A stretch of DNA of 64,000 bases. It comes from JAKPPT01 sp964630305. GTDB taxonomy: Bacteria > Spirochaetota > Spirochaetia > Treponematales > UBA12059. The stretch lies in assembly GCA_964630305.1 (NCBI GenBank), contig CAZVTR010000002.1, positions 1-64,000 of the forward strand, written 5' to 3'. The notes below the pieces were generated by a model. It was not told where the DNA came from, did no database searches, and saw nothing but the letters and a program-made list of their open reading frames with translations. The translations under genes were made by a program, and so were the position numbers. Position 1 is the first letter of the stretch. Every line of letters starts with the position of its first letter. Shown piece by piece: positions 34,755-42,524 of this stretch.

Positions 34755-35699
34755 ATGATAACTGTTAAAAAGCTTTTCACACTGGAAACCAGGCATCGTT
34801 ACCGCAAAGCTTGTCAGATACTGGAACTGATAGAAGCTGATTTCCGAAATCTTCTCAATGAATATAGCCTTTACATGAGGGACAGACCCCAAAATTCTCC
34901 CAATATCTCTCCCACTTTTGAATCGACCGATCGGCCCGTTCAAAACGAAACAGTAGCAAAAGTATTTGAATGGCTTAAAGATTTTGCTGTATGCACCAGT
35001 TCCGATCAAACTCTCGAGGAACTCGATACGAGCAAGCTCATCGTAACCAATAGCAAGGCCTTTATCGAAACAATAGCTTCAACTGCAACCTTGCCAGATG
35101 CGCACTACATCGAAACCATTATTCGGTTTGTTAACACACTGAGACGATCATTAGAATCACTGTTTGGGCGAACACCTGCAGACTGGGACTTTTTTGCTCC
35201 CCTTGGAACGTTCTCAGAACAGCGCCGCTATTTTAAGGGAGTTCGAGTATTTCTAGAAGATATCCGCTCGCCCTATAATGTTGGCTCAATTTTTCGAACT
35301 GCTGATGCATGCGGCTTTGACGAAGTATTGCTGTCTGGGTTTACTGCAGACCCTAATCACCCCCGCGCACAGCGGACCGCAATGGGTGCCTGTGCTATCG
35401 TTCCCTGGCAAAGAGTATCCCTCAAGGAGCTAACAGCCCAGGAAACCGTTCTTATTGGATTAGAATTAGGAGGGACATCACTTGATGCTTACCAGTTTCC
35501 GGCAAGAGGGACACTCCTCCTGGGGTCTGAAGAGTTAGGCCTTTCACCAGAGGCACGTGCTTTGTGCACAGAACTCATCAGCATACCCATGCTTGGAGCA
35601 AAAGGCAGTCTCAATGTCAGTGTGGCTTTTGGAATTGTTGCAAATGCATGGCGAGCGGCACTCATGCAACAAGGCGTTGAGTTAATCAGCATTAACTAA
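34755..35699 (+). CDS. SpoU/TrmH-family RNA 2'-O-methyltransferase
   Basis: 314 residues. The C-terminal SPOUT domain (about 160-314) has the three motifs: NVGSIFRTADACGFDEVLL, LLLGSEELGLS and ISIPMLGAKGSLNVSVAFGI, forming the knotted SAM site. The N-terminal ~150 residues are a helical substrate domain that contains the 14-nt GAGGGACAGACCCC word (34877-34890), read as M-R-D-R-P. It probably methylates rRNA or tRNA; the exact nucleotide is not predictable. It is co-transcribed with the preceding gene. Confidence 0.9.
   Translation: MITVKKLFTLETRHRYRKACQILELIEADFRNLLNEYSLYMRDRPQNSPNISPTFESTDRPVQNETVAKVFEWLKDFAVCTSSDQTLEELDTSKLIVTNSKAFIETIASTATLPDAHYIETIIRFVNTLRRSLESLFGRTPADWDFFAPLGTFSEQRRYFKGVRVFLEDIRSPYNVGSIFRTADACGFDEVLLSGFTADPNHPRAQRTAMGACAIVPWQRVSLKELTAQETVLIGLELGGTSLDAYQFPARGTLLLGSEELGLSPEARALCTELISIPMLGAKGSLNVSVAFGIVANAWRAALMQQGVELISIN
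34877..34890 (+). repeat. GAGGGACAGACCCC element, copy 2 (inside a gene)
   Basis: Identical to 32356-32369. Here it lies in the variable N-terminal part of the SpoU-family gene and keeps the frame open. Confidence 0.6.
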
Positions 35700-35731
35700 T
35701 TTTTTCACAAGACCTTCGAGTTGTGCTACTC

Positions 35732-35767
35732 GCTATCCACACTATTCACGCTATCCACACTATTCAC
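35732..35767 (+). repeat. Two tandem copies of an 18-nt unit
   Basis: GCTATCCACACTATTCAC occurs exactly twice in a row (35732-35749, 35750-35767), flanked by partial copies, in the gap between the convergent SpoU and serine acetyltransferase genes. Confidence 0.85.
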
Positions 35768-35787
35768 ACTATTTAGCAGAGTTGCTG

Positions 35788-36693
35788 TCAGCATTCTTTT
35801 CCCTGTCTATTCTGAATAATATATTCGAAAGGCGGCAGATAGATAATGCTCCCTGGCGGCACTGATGATGTTATCCAGACATTTCCTCCTATGGTACTGC
35901 CAGCACCGATCACTGTTGAACCGCCTAAAATCGTTGCCCCCGAATAAATCGTTACATTGTCTTCTATCGTTGGATGGCGTTTCTTTTCAGATAACTCTTT
36001 CTTAACACTTAAAGCGCCTAGCGTTACTCCCTGATATAGTTTTACATTTTTTCCAATTACTGTAGTCTCCCCAATGACTACACCAGTTCCGTGATCAATA
36101 AAAAATCGTTCACCAATTTCCGCTCCAGGATGAATATCAATACCGGTTCGTGCATGCACAATTTCATTCATCATGCGGGGAATGAGCGGCACCTCAAGCC
36201 TCCAGAGTTCATGTGCAAACCGATGCACCGTAATAGCATCTATACCGGGATATGCAAGTATTACCTCTTCTATAGATTTTGCGGCAGGATCCCCCGCCCA
36301 TGCTGCCTCAACATCAGTCATGAGTAAACGCCTCAATTCTGGTATTTTTGCAAAAAATAGTTCCGTTTTTTCGCGGGCAAGCATGTAGCAGGACGCAGGA
36401 CAGCCGCGCTCATTATTCACCCGTGCATCATATTCCAAGCTTTTCACTATCTCATGGATGAGGAGACGTGCTGTTTTGAGCACAAGCTCCCCAATTATGA
36501 ATTCACTATTAGTATAATCGATGCCGTCCTCGCGTCTGTAACCGGGGAAAGCCAGCATTTCGAGCTGTGTCACAATAGATTGAATGGCTTCTTTGGAAGG
36601 CAAATTCTGAATAGATTTATGGTTGATGCCTCCTACGGTCTCATATGAAGCGAGCAGTTCTTTAGTGCAGTTATAAAAAAAATGTTCATCCAT
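35788..36693 (-). CDS. cysE: Serine O-acetyltransferase, EpsC/CysE type
   Basis: 301 residues from the ATG at 36693 (the frame runs open to 36762, but that part precedes the promoter). It acetylates serine for cysteine synthesis. A helical N-terminal domain is followed by left-handed beta-helix hexapeptide repeats with the active-site segment FIDHGTGVVIGETTVIG and KLYQGVTLGALS. TATACT (36700-36705) lies 6 nt before the ATG and there is no ribosome site, so leaderless initiation is likely. No cysteine synthase gene is adjacent. Confidence 0.93.
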   Translation of the reverse strand: MDEHFFYNCTKELLASYETVGGINHKSIQNLPSKEAIQSIVTQLEMLAFPGYRREDGIDYTNSEFIIGELVLKTARLLIHEIVKSLEYDARVNNERGCPASCYMLAREKTELFFAKIPELRRLLMTDVEAAWAGDPAAKSIEEVILAYPGIDAITVHRFAHELWRLEVPLIPRMMNEIVHARTGIDIHPGAEIGERFFIDHGTGVVIGETTVIGKNVKLYQGVTLGALSVKKELSEKKRHPTIEDNVTIYSGATILGGSTVIGAGSTIGGNVWITSSVPPGSIIYLPPFEYIIQNRQGKEC

Positions 36694-36699
36694 AATGCA

Positions 36700-36729
36700 A
36701 GTATACTCACATTTGTAATTATATGAAAA
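36700..36729 (-). promoter_or_regulatory. cysE promoter ending at the start codon
   Basis: On the minus strand TTTTCA (36724-36729), 18 nt, TATACT (36700-36705), then 6 nt and ATG. Confidence 0.55.
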
Positions 36730-36742
36730 GATACATGAGCAA

Positions 36743-36770
36743 TAAAAAAGCCGGTTATACACAACCGGCC
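36743..36770 (-). terminator. Terminator of the 36799 membrane-protein gene
   Basis: On the minus strand a 7-bp stem GCCGGTT/AACCGGC with a 6-nt loop, followed by TTTTTTATT. Confidence 0.9.
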
Positions 36771-36798
36771 TTCTATATTTAATTGTAATTACCGCTTG

Positions 36799-37389
36799 TT
36801 AGATATCGGCACTAAGTTCCTTATAAATTTTCGCATTGATGCCCAATTGTATAAAAATAAACAGGAGATATGCGATAAATGCAATGAACAACCCAAACTC
36901 ACCTAGTAAGCTCAATATGCCCATAATAATTGCAAAAGCAACAAACAGTATCAAATATGCTAAAAACATTGTTCCCTTGTTTCCATATGTTATTTTATTG
37001 CTTAAGTTTAATGCTTCGGTAGGGTTTTTACCCTTATCAACTGCTAAAAGAAGAGCCAAACTCCATGCAAGCGCTAAAACGATACCAGGACCAATAAACA
37101 GCGCAAACCCAATACTAATGCCAATACTCATTAAGCCTGCAGTAAGAAAAAAGTCTCCCATGTATTTTCTATAGTCAGGATTAAATATTTCTGCCATAGC
37201 TATGGGTTCACCTTTTGAAGCTTTTGCAATAACACCGACAAAAAGCCCGATTGTCGTTCCCACATTAAGATAGGGGATCCAGATAGTTAATATCCACAAC
37301 AGTACATTGACAATCATTGGACCGGCATTTTTTAAACCAATTGAAATGCCTTCTTTTAACACATCTCCAACTTCTAGCTTTTTACTCAT
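36799..37389 (-). CDS. Integral membrane protein, about four to five helices
   Basis: 196 residues from ATG 37389, chosen because GGAGG precedes it at the right distance. Hydrophobic segments lie near 25-50, 80-115 and 140-185; VLKEGISIGLKNAGPMIVN and NPDYRKYMGDFF are the polar landmarks. It resembles small bacterial membrane proteins of unknown role. The same frame is open to 37572 (adding 61 hydrophobic residues), but a terminator-like hairpin lies in that stretch, so the shorter form is preferred. Confidence 0.65.
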   Translation of the reverse strand: MSKKLEVGDVLKEGISIGLKNAGPMIVNVLLWILTIWIPYLNVGTTIGLFVGVIAKASKGEPIAMAEIFNPDYRKYMGDFFLTAGLMSIGISIGFALFIGPGIVLALAWSLALLLAVDKGKNPTEALNLSNKITYGNKGTMFLAYLILFVAFAIIMGILSLLGEFGLFIAFIAYLLFIFIQLGINAKIYKELSADI

Positions 37390-37404
37390 GGCTAGCCTCC
37401 AATT

Positions 37405-37435
37405 AAAAAATAGCGGATAGCAACGCCATCCGCTA
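37405..37435 (-). terminator. Terminator-like hairpin just upstream of the 37389 start
   Basis: Minus-strand stem TAGCGGAT/ATCCGCTA (37411-37418 with 37428-37435), then TTTTTT at 37405-37410. It sits 15-45 nt before the ATG at 37389 and could be an attenuator of this gene or the end of an unidentified upstream transcript. Confidence 0.7.
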
Positions 37436-37769
37436 ATAATTATAGACCCTATGTAAATTAAAAAGCAAATACTATTAACTTTTTCCCTCACACCAATCAT
37501 CAGAAGGATCTGGCAGCCAATTATTACAGTTAGAATTAATACGATTCCAAACAACCAGCAAACTATTTTCATATGTGCGCTATTTTAGTTTTTGTGGTAA
37601 ACAGCTTTTTAGCTATACTTTAAATTTGTCATGCTTTTTTGATAAATCATTCATTTTCATATATACTTCCAAGTGAAGCAATTTTAAATACAAAATACTA
37701 CCAGTATTTCTGAGAACCTGGGTAATATACGATACCAGAAAGGAATATGCTGTACACAGGTACACAGCT

Positions 37770-39290
37770 ATGAGCTTTCTTCCACATAAACTAGTAGCAA
37801 AACTTTCGCAAACGAAAGACTTGCCTCCGCTAGAGCGTACCTGCTTTAGAATTGGAGAAATACAAGCAAAACAACCCCTCAAATTGTTGCTCAAGCTTTG
37901 CGGCCCCCTTTTAGACAGACTATTAGGCACCTATCCGCTCCATATCATGTACCATCGATACAAACTCTGGAAGTATAATGGAATTGATTTTCTCAAGCAT
38001 TTTTTACCAGCCACTGGTGTTTCTTATTATTGTAAAGGCAAAGGACTCGATGTACTGCCCCAAACAGGAAAAGCCTTAATTATTGGCAATCATCCGCACG
38101 GCGGTATTGAAGGCGTGATTTTAGCATATATACTCAATCAAAGACGCAGTGATTACAAGCTCTTTGTTAATATTATGCTCTATTTTGTGAAAGAGCTTGC
38201 AGATTTTTTTATTTTTACGAATCCCATGCTTCCTGGCAGTAAAAGCAATGCCCGTGCCATACGAAAAGCTCAGGAATGGATTAAAAATGACCATTGTCTG
38301 GTTATCTTCCCCGCGGGCAGAGTTGGTTTATACCGCGAAAACCGAGGTTATATCACCGATGAAAGCTGGGATAAAATGGCTGTAAGCCTTACACTCCATA
38401 CTAACGCACCTGTTTATCCTATTTTCATTGATGGACAATGCAGTGCACTATTTAGCTGGTCATGCCGATTATTTTTTCCAATGAAACTTTTGATGCTCAT
38501 CAATGAATTCTTAAAAAGCTTTTCACGAACAATTACATTTTATACAGGGAATCCAATTTCCCCGGAAGAAATCCGGCACATGAGCAGAATTCGAGCAAAT
38601 GCTTACCTGAGAATGCGGACCTATCTCCTGGCACCGCTTTCAAAAGATGGTTTTGGAAAACCTGAAAACAAAAATGTTAGTCAACGAGAATTATCTATTG
38701 GTAGTTCCGAAAAGAATTATGCTGTAAATTTAGCTAGCACAGGATCTGAATCTATTTCTTACTATTTCAACACGCACTATATCAGCAAACTAGCCAGACA
38801 CAATTCTATTATAGAATTATCACCAATAAATTTCTGGAACCAGAGCAACGCTCCAACAGTTCCCGCAAATTATCATCAAAATTCTATATTGGTATTTTTA
38901 CTTACATTTCATAATCCAGACAATCAGTCCTCAATAAGCCAGAAAACAATGTACTTTACTGCACTATGGCTCTACTCATTTCTTCAAACTAAAAATCATC
39001 GAAAAACTAAAATCAAGAAACATGCCCTTCTTTATCCAGAACCGATTGTTCCTGCGCTACAACCCCTTTCTCAGCAGCTCCATCGCGAAGTTTCATGGTA
39101 CTTCTCGAGGTACACATTAAGCCCGCAAGAAGCAAATACGGTGATTACAGCATTAGAGGAGAGAAATCTCAACATTGATAATAGCGTACAGAATTTTGAG
39201 CACTGTTCTGTATTGGGGATGAGTGAAGATGAATTTCACAATCCAGTTTTACTGTTACGTTTATCAAAGCATAAAATAGTAAACCAGTAA
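37770..39290 (+). CDS. Lysophospholipid/glycerol acyltransferase with long C-terminal extension
   Basis: 506 residues. The first ~280 form an LPLAT acyltransferase with NHPHGGIEG near residue 107 (an HX4E variant of HX4D) and FPAGRVGLYR. It is closest to the hemolysin-like/OlsA acyltransferases that act on lysolipids at the inner membrane. The C-terminal ~230 residues are not recognised. There is no strong ribosome site. It is convergent with a CPBP protease gene (27-nt overlap). Confidence 0.82.
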   Translation: MSFLPHKLVAKLSQTKDLPPLERTCFRIGEIQAKQPLKLLLKLCGPLLDRLLGTYPLHIMYHRYKLWKYNGIDFLKHFLPATGVSYYCKGKGLDVLPQTGKALIIGNHPHGGIEGVILAYILNQRRSDYKLFVNIMLYFVKELADFFIFTNPMLPGSKSNARAIRKAQEWIKNDHCLVIFPAGRVGLYRENRGYITDESWDKMAVSLTLHTNAPVYPIFIDGQCSALFSWSCRLFFPMKLLMLINEFLKSFSRTITFYTGNPISPEEIRHMSRIRANAYLRMRTYLLAPLSKDGFGKPENKNVSQRELSIGSSEKNYAVNLASTGSESISYYFNTHYISKLARHNSIIELSPINFWNQSNAPTVPANYHQNSILVFLLTFHNPDNQSSISQKTMYFTALWLYSFLQTKNHRKTKIKKHALLYPEPIVPALQPLSQQLHREVSWYFSRYTLSPQEANTVITALEERNLNIDNSVQNFEHCSVLGMSEDEFHNPVLLLRLSKHKIVNQ

Positions 39291-40004
39291 TCCTGAATAG
39301 CCAAGTGTAACGAGAATGTGTGAGATGAGCGATGGAATGATACTGTATGTTATTTCTCTCATAACACCCCACAGGATACCGCTCAGGGTGATACCTAATA
39401 GACTTAATAATCCTGCTGAAACTGATGGTGCAATGCCTGCCATGATTCCTACATGATTAAGCCCAAATAAAAAAGAAATCACTAGTATCCTTATAAGAAC
39501 AGTTCTTGATAGTAATTTTTTTTCTTTCGATTGCTCTTTGTTTTGATTCTCCGGATTTAGACCAAGCAGATTATGAAGTGTTCCACGCCAAAAAACTTCC
39601 TCTGCAGCAGCATTAATTACTAAACCAACTATTGCGATAATTAGTGAAAAATTTTTTTGTATTCCCATCGATGCAGCAGCATCGATAACTACTTTTGCAT
39701 TACTAAAATACCTATAAAAGACAATAAAACCCAGAATCATTATTATTACAATAATAAAGCCCGATAAAATTCCGACTAACCACAATCTATTGTTAGTAAT
39801 ATTTAACCCAAGTGACTCTGTTATAATTATACTTGATATCCTGCTGTACTGCTTCTTACAATAAACGATAAAACTGCCTATGCATAGCAATAATGAATAT
39901 ACTATAAAAGAAGCTAAAAAGCTTTTAAAAACACCTATCGTTATAGCTTGCAGCGATGCTGCCGAGAGCCCCAACAGTAAAACGAAAACATAATTCTTTT
40001 TCAT
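39264..40004 (-). CDS. CPBP-family intramembrane metalloprotease
   Basis: 246 residues, about eight transmembrane segments, with the Abi/CAAX signature AAAEEVFWRGTLHN (EExxxR) and a second motif SFLFGLNHVG (FxxxH). It processes prenylated or other membrane substrates in known members; the substrate here is unknown. AAGG lies near the ATG. It is divergent from the asnA leader. Confidence 0.9.
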   Translation of the reverse strand: MKKNYVFVLLLGLSAASLQAITIGVFKSFLASFIVYSLLLCIGSFIVYCKKQYSRISSIIITESLGLNITNNRLWLVGILSGFIIVIIMILGFIVFYRYFSNAKVVIDAAASMGIQKNFSLIIAIVGLVINAAAEEVFWRGTLHNLLGLNPENQNKEQSKEKKLLSRTVLIRILVISFLFGLNHVGIMAGIAPSVSAGLLSLLGITLSGILWGVMREITYSIIPSLISHILVTLGYSGLLVYYFML

Positions 40005-40068
40005 AAAAAAACCTTACTATGTTATATAATAATTTATTCATGGCATACTGTACTACACAATAAACAAC

Positions 40069-40097
40069 TTGACAACAGCATACTCATGTTTTAATAT
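40069..40097 (+). promoter_or_regulatory. Near-consensus promoter of the asnA leader
   Basis: TTGACA (40069-40074), exactly 17 nt, TAATAT (40092-40097). It is one of the strongest promoters in the window; predicted start near 40104, about 26 nt before the leader ORF. Confidence 0.85.
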
Positions 40098-40129
40098 ATA
40101 AGCAAAATAGCATGCATTCAGGAGGTCAT

Positions 40130-40219
40130 ATGAAACACATTATAATCAAAGTGCTTCTAATCAATATCTTTTCGCCCTCCTGCAATAATAATAAAATTGT
40201 TTCCTGCAATAATAATTAA
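40130..40219 (+). CDS. Candidate Asn-rich leader peptide of asnA
   Basis: A 29-codon ORF with a perfect AGGAGG site (40120-40125). Seven of 29 residues are Asn, all AAT: position 12, then NNN at 19-21 and NNN at 27-29, the last three codons before the stop. Each run ends an identical 15-nt module TCCTGCAATAATAAT (40178-40192, 40202-40216), so each Asn triplet is directly preceded by a Shine-Dalgarno complement (CCTCCT at 40176-40181; TTCCT at 40201-40205). asnA begins 124 nt downstream. The composition strongly suggests attenuation by ribosome stalling at Asn codons. Alternative: a tiny or decayed lipoprotein, since FSPSC looks like a weak lipobox. Confidence 0.7.
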   Translation: MKHIIIKVLLINIFSPSCNNNKIVSCNNN

Positions 40220-40285
40220 ATAACAGCTCATTACAGTTAACAATTCACTAGGACCACAAAACGCAGAGCTCGTTTATATTATTCT

Positions 40286-40309
40286 ATATTAACTATAATA
40301 AGTTAATAT
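40286..40309 (+). promoter_or_regulatory. AT-rich hairpin in the asnA leader
   Basis: A perfect 9-bp stem ATATTAACT/AGTTAATAT with a 6-nt loop between the leader peptide and asnA. There is no immediate T-run, so it is not a standard terminator. AGTTAA at 40235-40240 could pair with TTAACT at 40289-40294 instead, giving mutually exclusive folds. Confidence 0.5.
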
Positions 40310-40343
40310 CAGAAGTAAATTTTTATTGCATAGGAGGAACTAT

Positions 40344-41384
40344 ATGTCAGAATTTTTCAAATACCCAAAAGGGTATAAATCTTTACTTTCACTTGAAGAG
40401 ACAGAAAAAGCCATCGCCGACATAAAAGAATTTTTTCAAACATATCTTTCAGCGCAGCTTAAGCTTCGCAGAGTAACCGCACCTCTATTTTTAAAAGGAG
40501 GTACAGGAATCAATGATGATCTCAATGGCATTGAGAAACCTGTAACCTTTAAGCCGCGCGGCATGGAACATATAACAGCGGAAGTCCCTCAATCGCTCGC
40601 TAAATGGAAACGCCTCATGCTCGCAGATTATTCTATTCCCGCTGGATATGGTTTATATACTGATATGAATGCCATTCGGCCTGATGAGATTCCAGATTCC
40701 ATTCATTCATACTATGTAGATCAATGGGATTGGGAACTTGCTATTGATAATTCCTGCCGAACACTCGATTTCTTGAAAAAGATTGTATCTAAGATTTATG
40801 CTACTCTCCTAGCAACAGAATTCCTCGTATATGAAAATTATCCTGAAATAACTCCAATATTACCAGAAGAGATAACCTTTCTGCATGCAGAAGATATTTT
40901 AGCACAATATCCCGATAAAACCCCCAAGGAACGAGAGTCACTTATTGCACAAGAATATGGAGCTGTTTTTATTATAGGTATAGGGCATCCGCTCCAGAAT
41001 GGTTCCCCGCATGATTTGCGAGCTCCCGATTATGATGACTGGAGCACAGAAACAAAACCGGGATATCATGGGCTTAATGGAGATATACTCGTCTGGAATC
41101 CAGTACTAGAAACAGCTTTTGAGCTGTCATCCATGGGTATACGTGTAAACAAAGAAGCACTCCTTAAACAGCTGTCACTACACCATTGTGAACAACGCAA
41201 AGACTTACTGTTTCATAGACGGCTCATCAACGGTGAGTTACCGGAATCAATTGGGGGCGGCATAGGTCAATCACGATTATGCATGTTCTTTTTACGAAAA
41301 GCGCATATTGGTGAAGTTCAGGCAAGTTTATGGCCGGATGATATTATCAACGAATGTATCCGGCATAATATACGATTAATGTAA
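40344..41384 (+). CDS. asnA: Aspartate-ammonia ligase (asparagine synthetase A)
   Basis: 346 residues from ATG 40344, 6 nt after AGGAGG. It makes asparagine from aspartate, ammonia and ATP with a class II aminoacyl-tRNA-synthetase-like fold. Family landmarks include LRRVTAPLFLKGGTGINDDL near the N-terminus, the VDQWDWELAI and GIGHPLQNGSPHD segments, and GGGIGQSRLCMFFL near the C-terminus. The Asn-rich leader and strong promoter upstream suggest end-product control. The 3' end overlaps the convergent glycosyltransferase by 9 nt. Confidence 0.95.
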   Translation: MSEFFKYPKGYKSLLSLEETEKAIADIKEFFQTYLSAQLKLRRVTAPLFLKGGTGINDDLNGIEKPVTFKPRGMEHITAEVPQSLAKWKRLMLADYSIPAGYGLYTDMNAIRPDEIPDSIHSYYVDQWDWELAIDNSCRTLDFLKKIVSKIYATLLATEFLVYENYPEITPILPEEITFLHAEDILAQYPDKTPKERESLIAQEYGAVFIIGIGHPLQNGSPHDLRAPDYDDWSTETKPGYHGLNGDILVWNPVLETAFELSSMGIRVNKEALLKQLSLHHCEQRKDLLFHRRLINGELPESIGGGIGQSRLCMFFLRKAHIGEVQASLWPDDIINECIRHNIRLM

Positions 41385-42524
41385 GGCCTTATTATTGTTT
41401 ACTATATCGGTAACAATTTTGGGCAATGTGTTTTCAAAATGGAATTTTCCAAGCATTTTTTTGTATTCTTCATATTTCACTGGATCGCTAAGCAATTGTT
41501 CTACTCGTTTTTTTACCAATGATGGTTTATAACAGTAAAAACCAAGCTTATTCTTGGTGACCCAGTGAATATTTGGCCGTTCCTGACCAGGAAGGCTTGA
41601 GGCAATCAGCATAGGTTTTTTAAGTGCCAGCGCTTCTGCAATTACTCCAGGGCCAGCTTTAATAATAGCTACATGAGCGGCATTCATGAGTTCATACATT
41701 ATGGTTACAAAGCCATATATTTTTATAATATGATTTTTTGCATAAGGGATTGCTAACAAAGTCAAAATATTATATGTATCAATATCACGTCCGCAAATAA
41801 CGGCAATCTGAAAATCCAGATTTGACTTTACCAATTTTCTAAAAATTGGTATCGCTTTAGGGAGTCCATCTCCGCCACCCGCCATTAACACAAGCGGTTT
41901 ATCAGGGTTAAAACCCTCTTGTATCATAAACGCACGTATTTCACTAGCGGTCATTGGCTTAAGGAATTTTTCTTGAACCAATAAATTATATGCATGAATT
42001 CTTCGAGATGGCACACCATGTTTTTGCATCCACAGTGCTGCATCACGTGAATAGCAGAAAATTTCAAACGTATGTCCTTCATACCATAATCTAGGAGGAT
42101 CAAAAGGATCAGTAACGACCATCGAGACAGGTAGTTTATATTTTTTTGCACAATATTTTACAGCATATGAAGGTATGGAATGTGTACACACAATTCTCGT
42201 TGGCTGATACGTTTTGCATATTTTGAGCATCCCATACAAAGCAAACACAAGACCAATAAGATGGGTAAGGCAGCGGCCAAATCTTGATTCATCGCTTGAA
42301 TATATAGTTTTCCAAATCATTGGAATTTTTTGCGAAGCCAGCATATAGCCAGTTCCCATTAAAAACTTTCCCAGTGCTGAATAAGGAGAAATTGGATCAT
42401 ATAACAGGATATTAGTATAACCCTGTTTAATGAATTCTTCTTTAAGCGCTTTTGCATTAGAGAGATGGCCGCTTCCTGTGGGAAGATAAATTATTAAAAT
42501 ACGTTCATTCGATTTTTCGTTCAT
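41376..42524 (-). CDS. GT28-type glycolipid glycosyltransferase (MGDG synthase/UgtP-like)
   Basis: 382 residues. N-terminal motif PTGSGHLSNAKAL, central VVTDPFDPPRLWYEG and C-terminal donor-binding KAGPGVIAEALALKKPM match diacylglycerol glycosyltransferases that make membrane glycolipids at the inner membrane. It overlaps the upstream outer-membrane-protein gene by 20 nt and is the last gene of the envelope cluster. The sugar donor cannot be told from sequence. Confidence 0.88.
   Translation of the reverse strand: MNEKSNERILIIYLPTGSGHLSNAKALKEEFIKQGYTNILLYDPISPYSALGKFLMGTGYMLASQKIPMIWKTIYSSDESRFGRCLTHLIGLVFALYGMLKICKTYQPTRIVCTHSIPSYAVKYCAKKYKLPVSMVVTDPFDPPRLWYEGHTFEIFCYSRDAALWMQKHGVPSRRIHAYNLLVQEKFLKPMTASEIRAFMIQEGFNPDKPLVLMAGGGDGLPKAIPIFRKLVKSNLDFQIAVICGRDIDTYNILTLLAIPYAKNHIIKIYGFVTIMYELMNAAHVAIIKAGPGVIAEALALKKPMLIASSLPGQERPNIHWVTKNKLGFYCYKPSLVKKRVEQLLSDPVKYEEYKKMLGKFHFENTLPKIVTDIVNNNKALH

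Noticed and set aside
40286..40325. A classical transcription terminator between the leader peptide and asnA
   Set aside because: The 9-bp stem is AT-only in its core and is followed by CAGAAG rather than a T-run; the later ATTTTTA is too far from the stem. Translational control is the simpler model.
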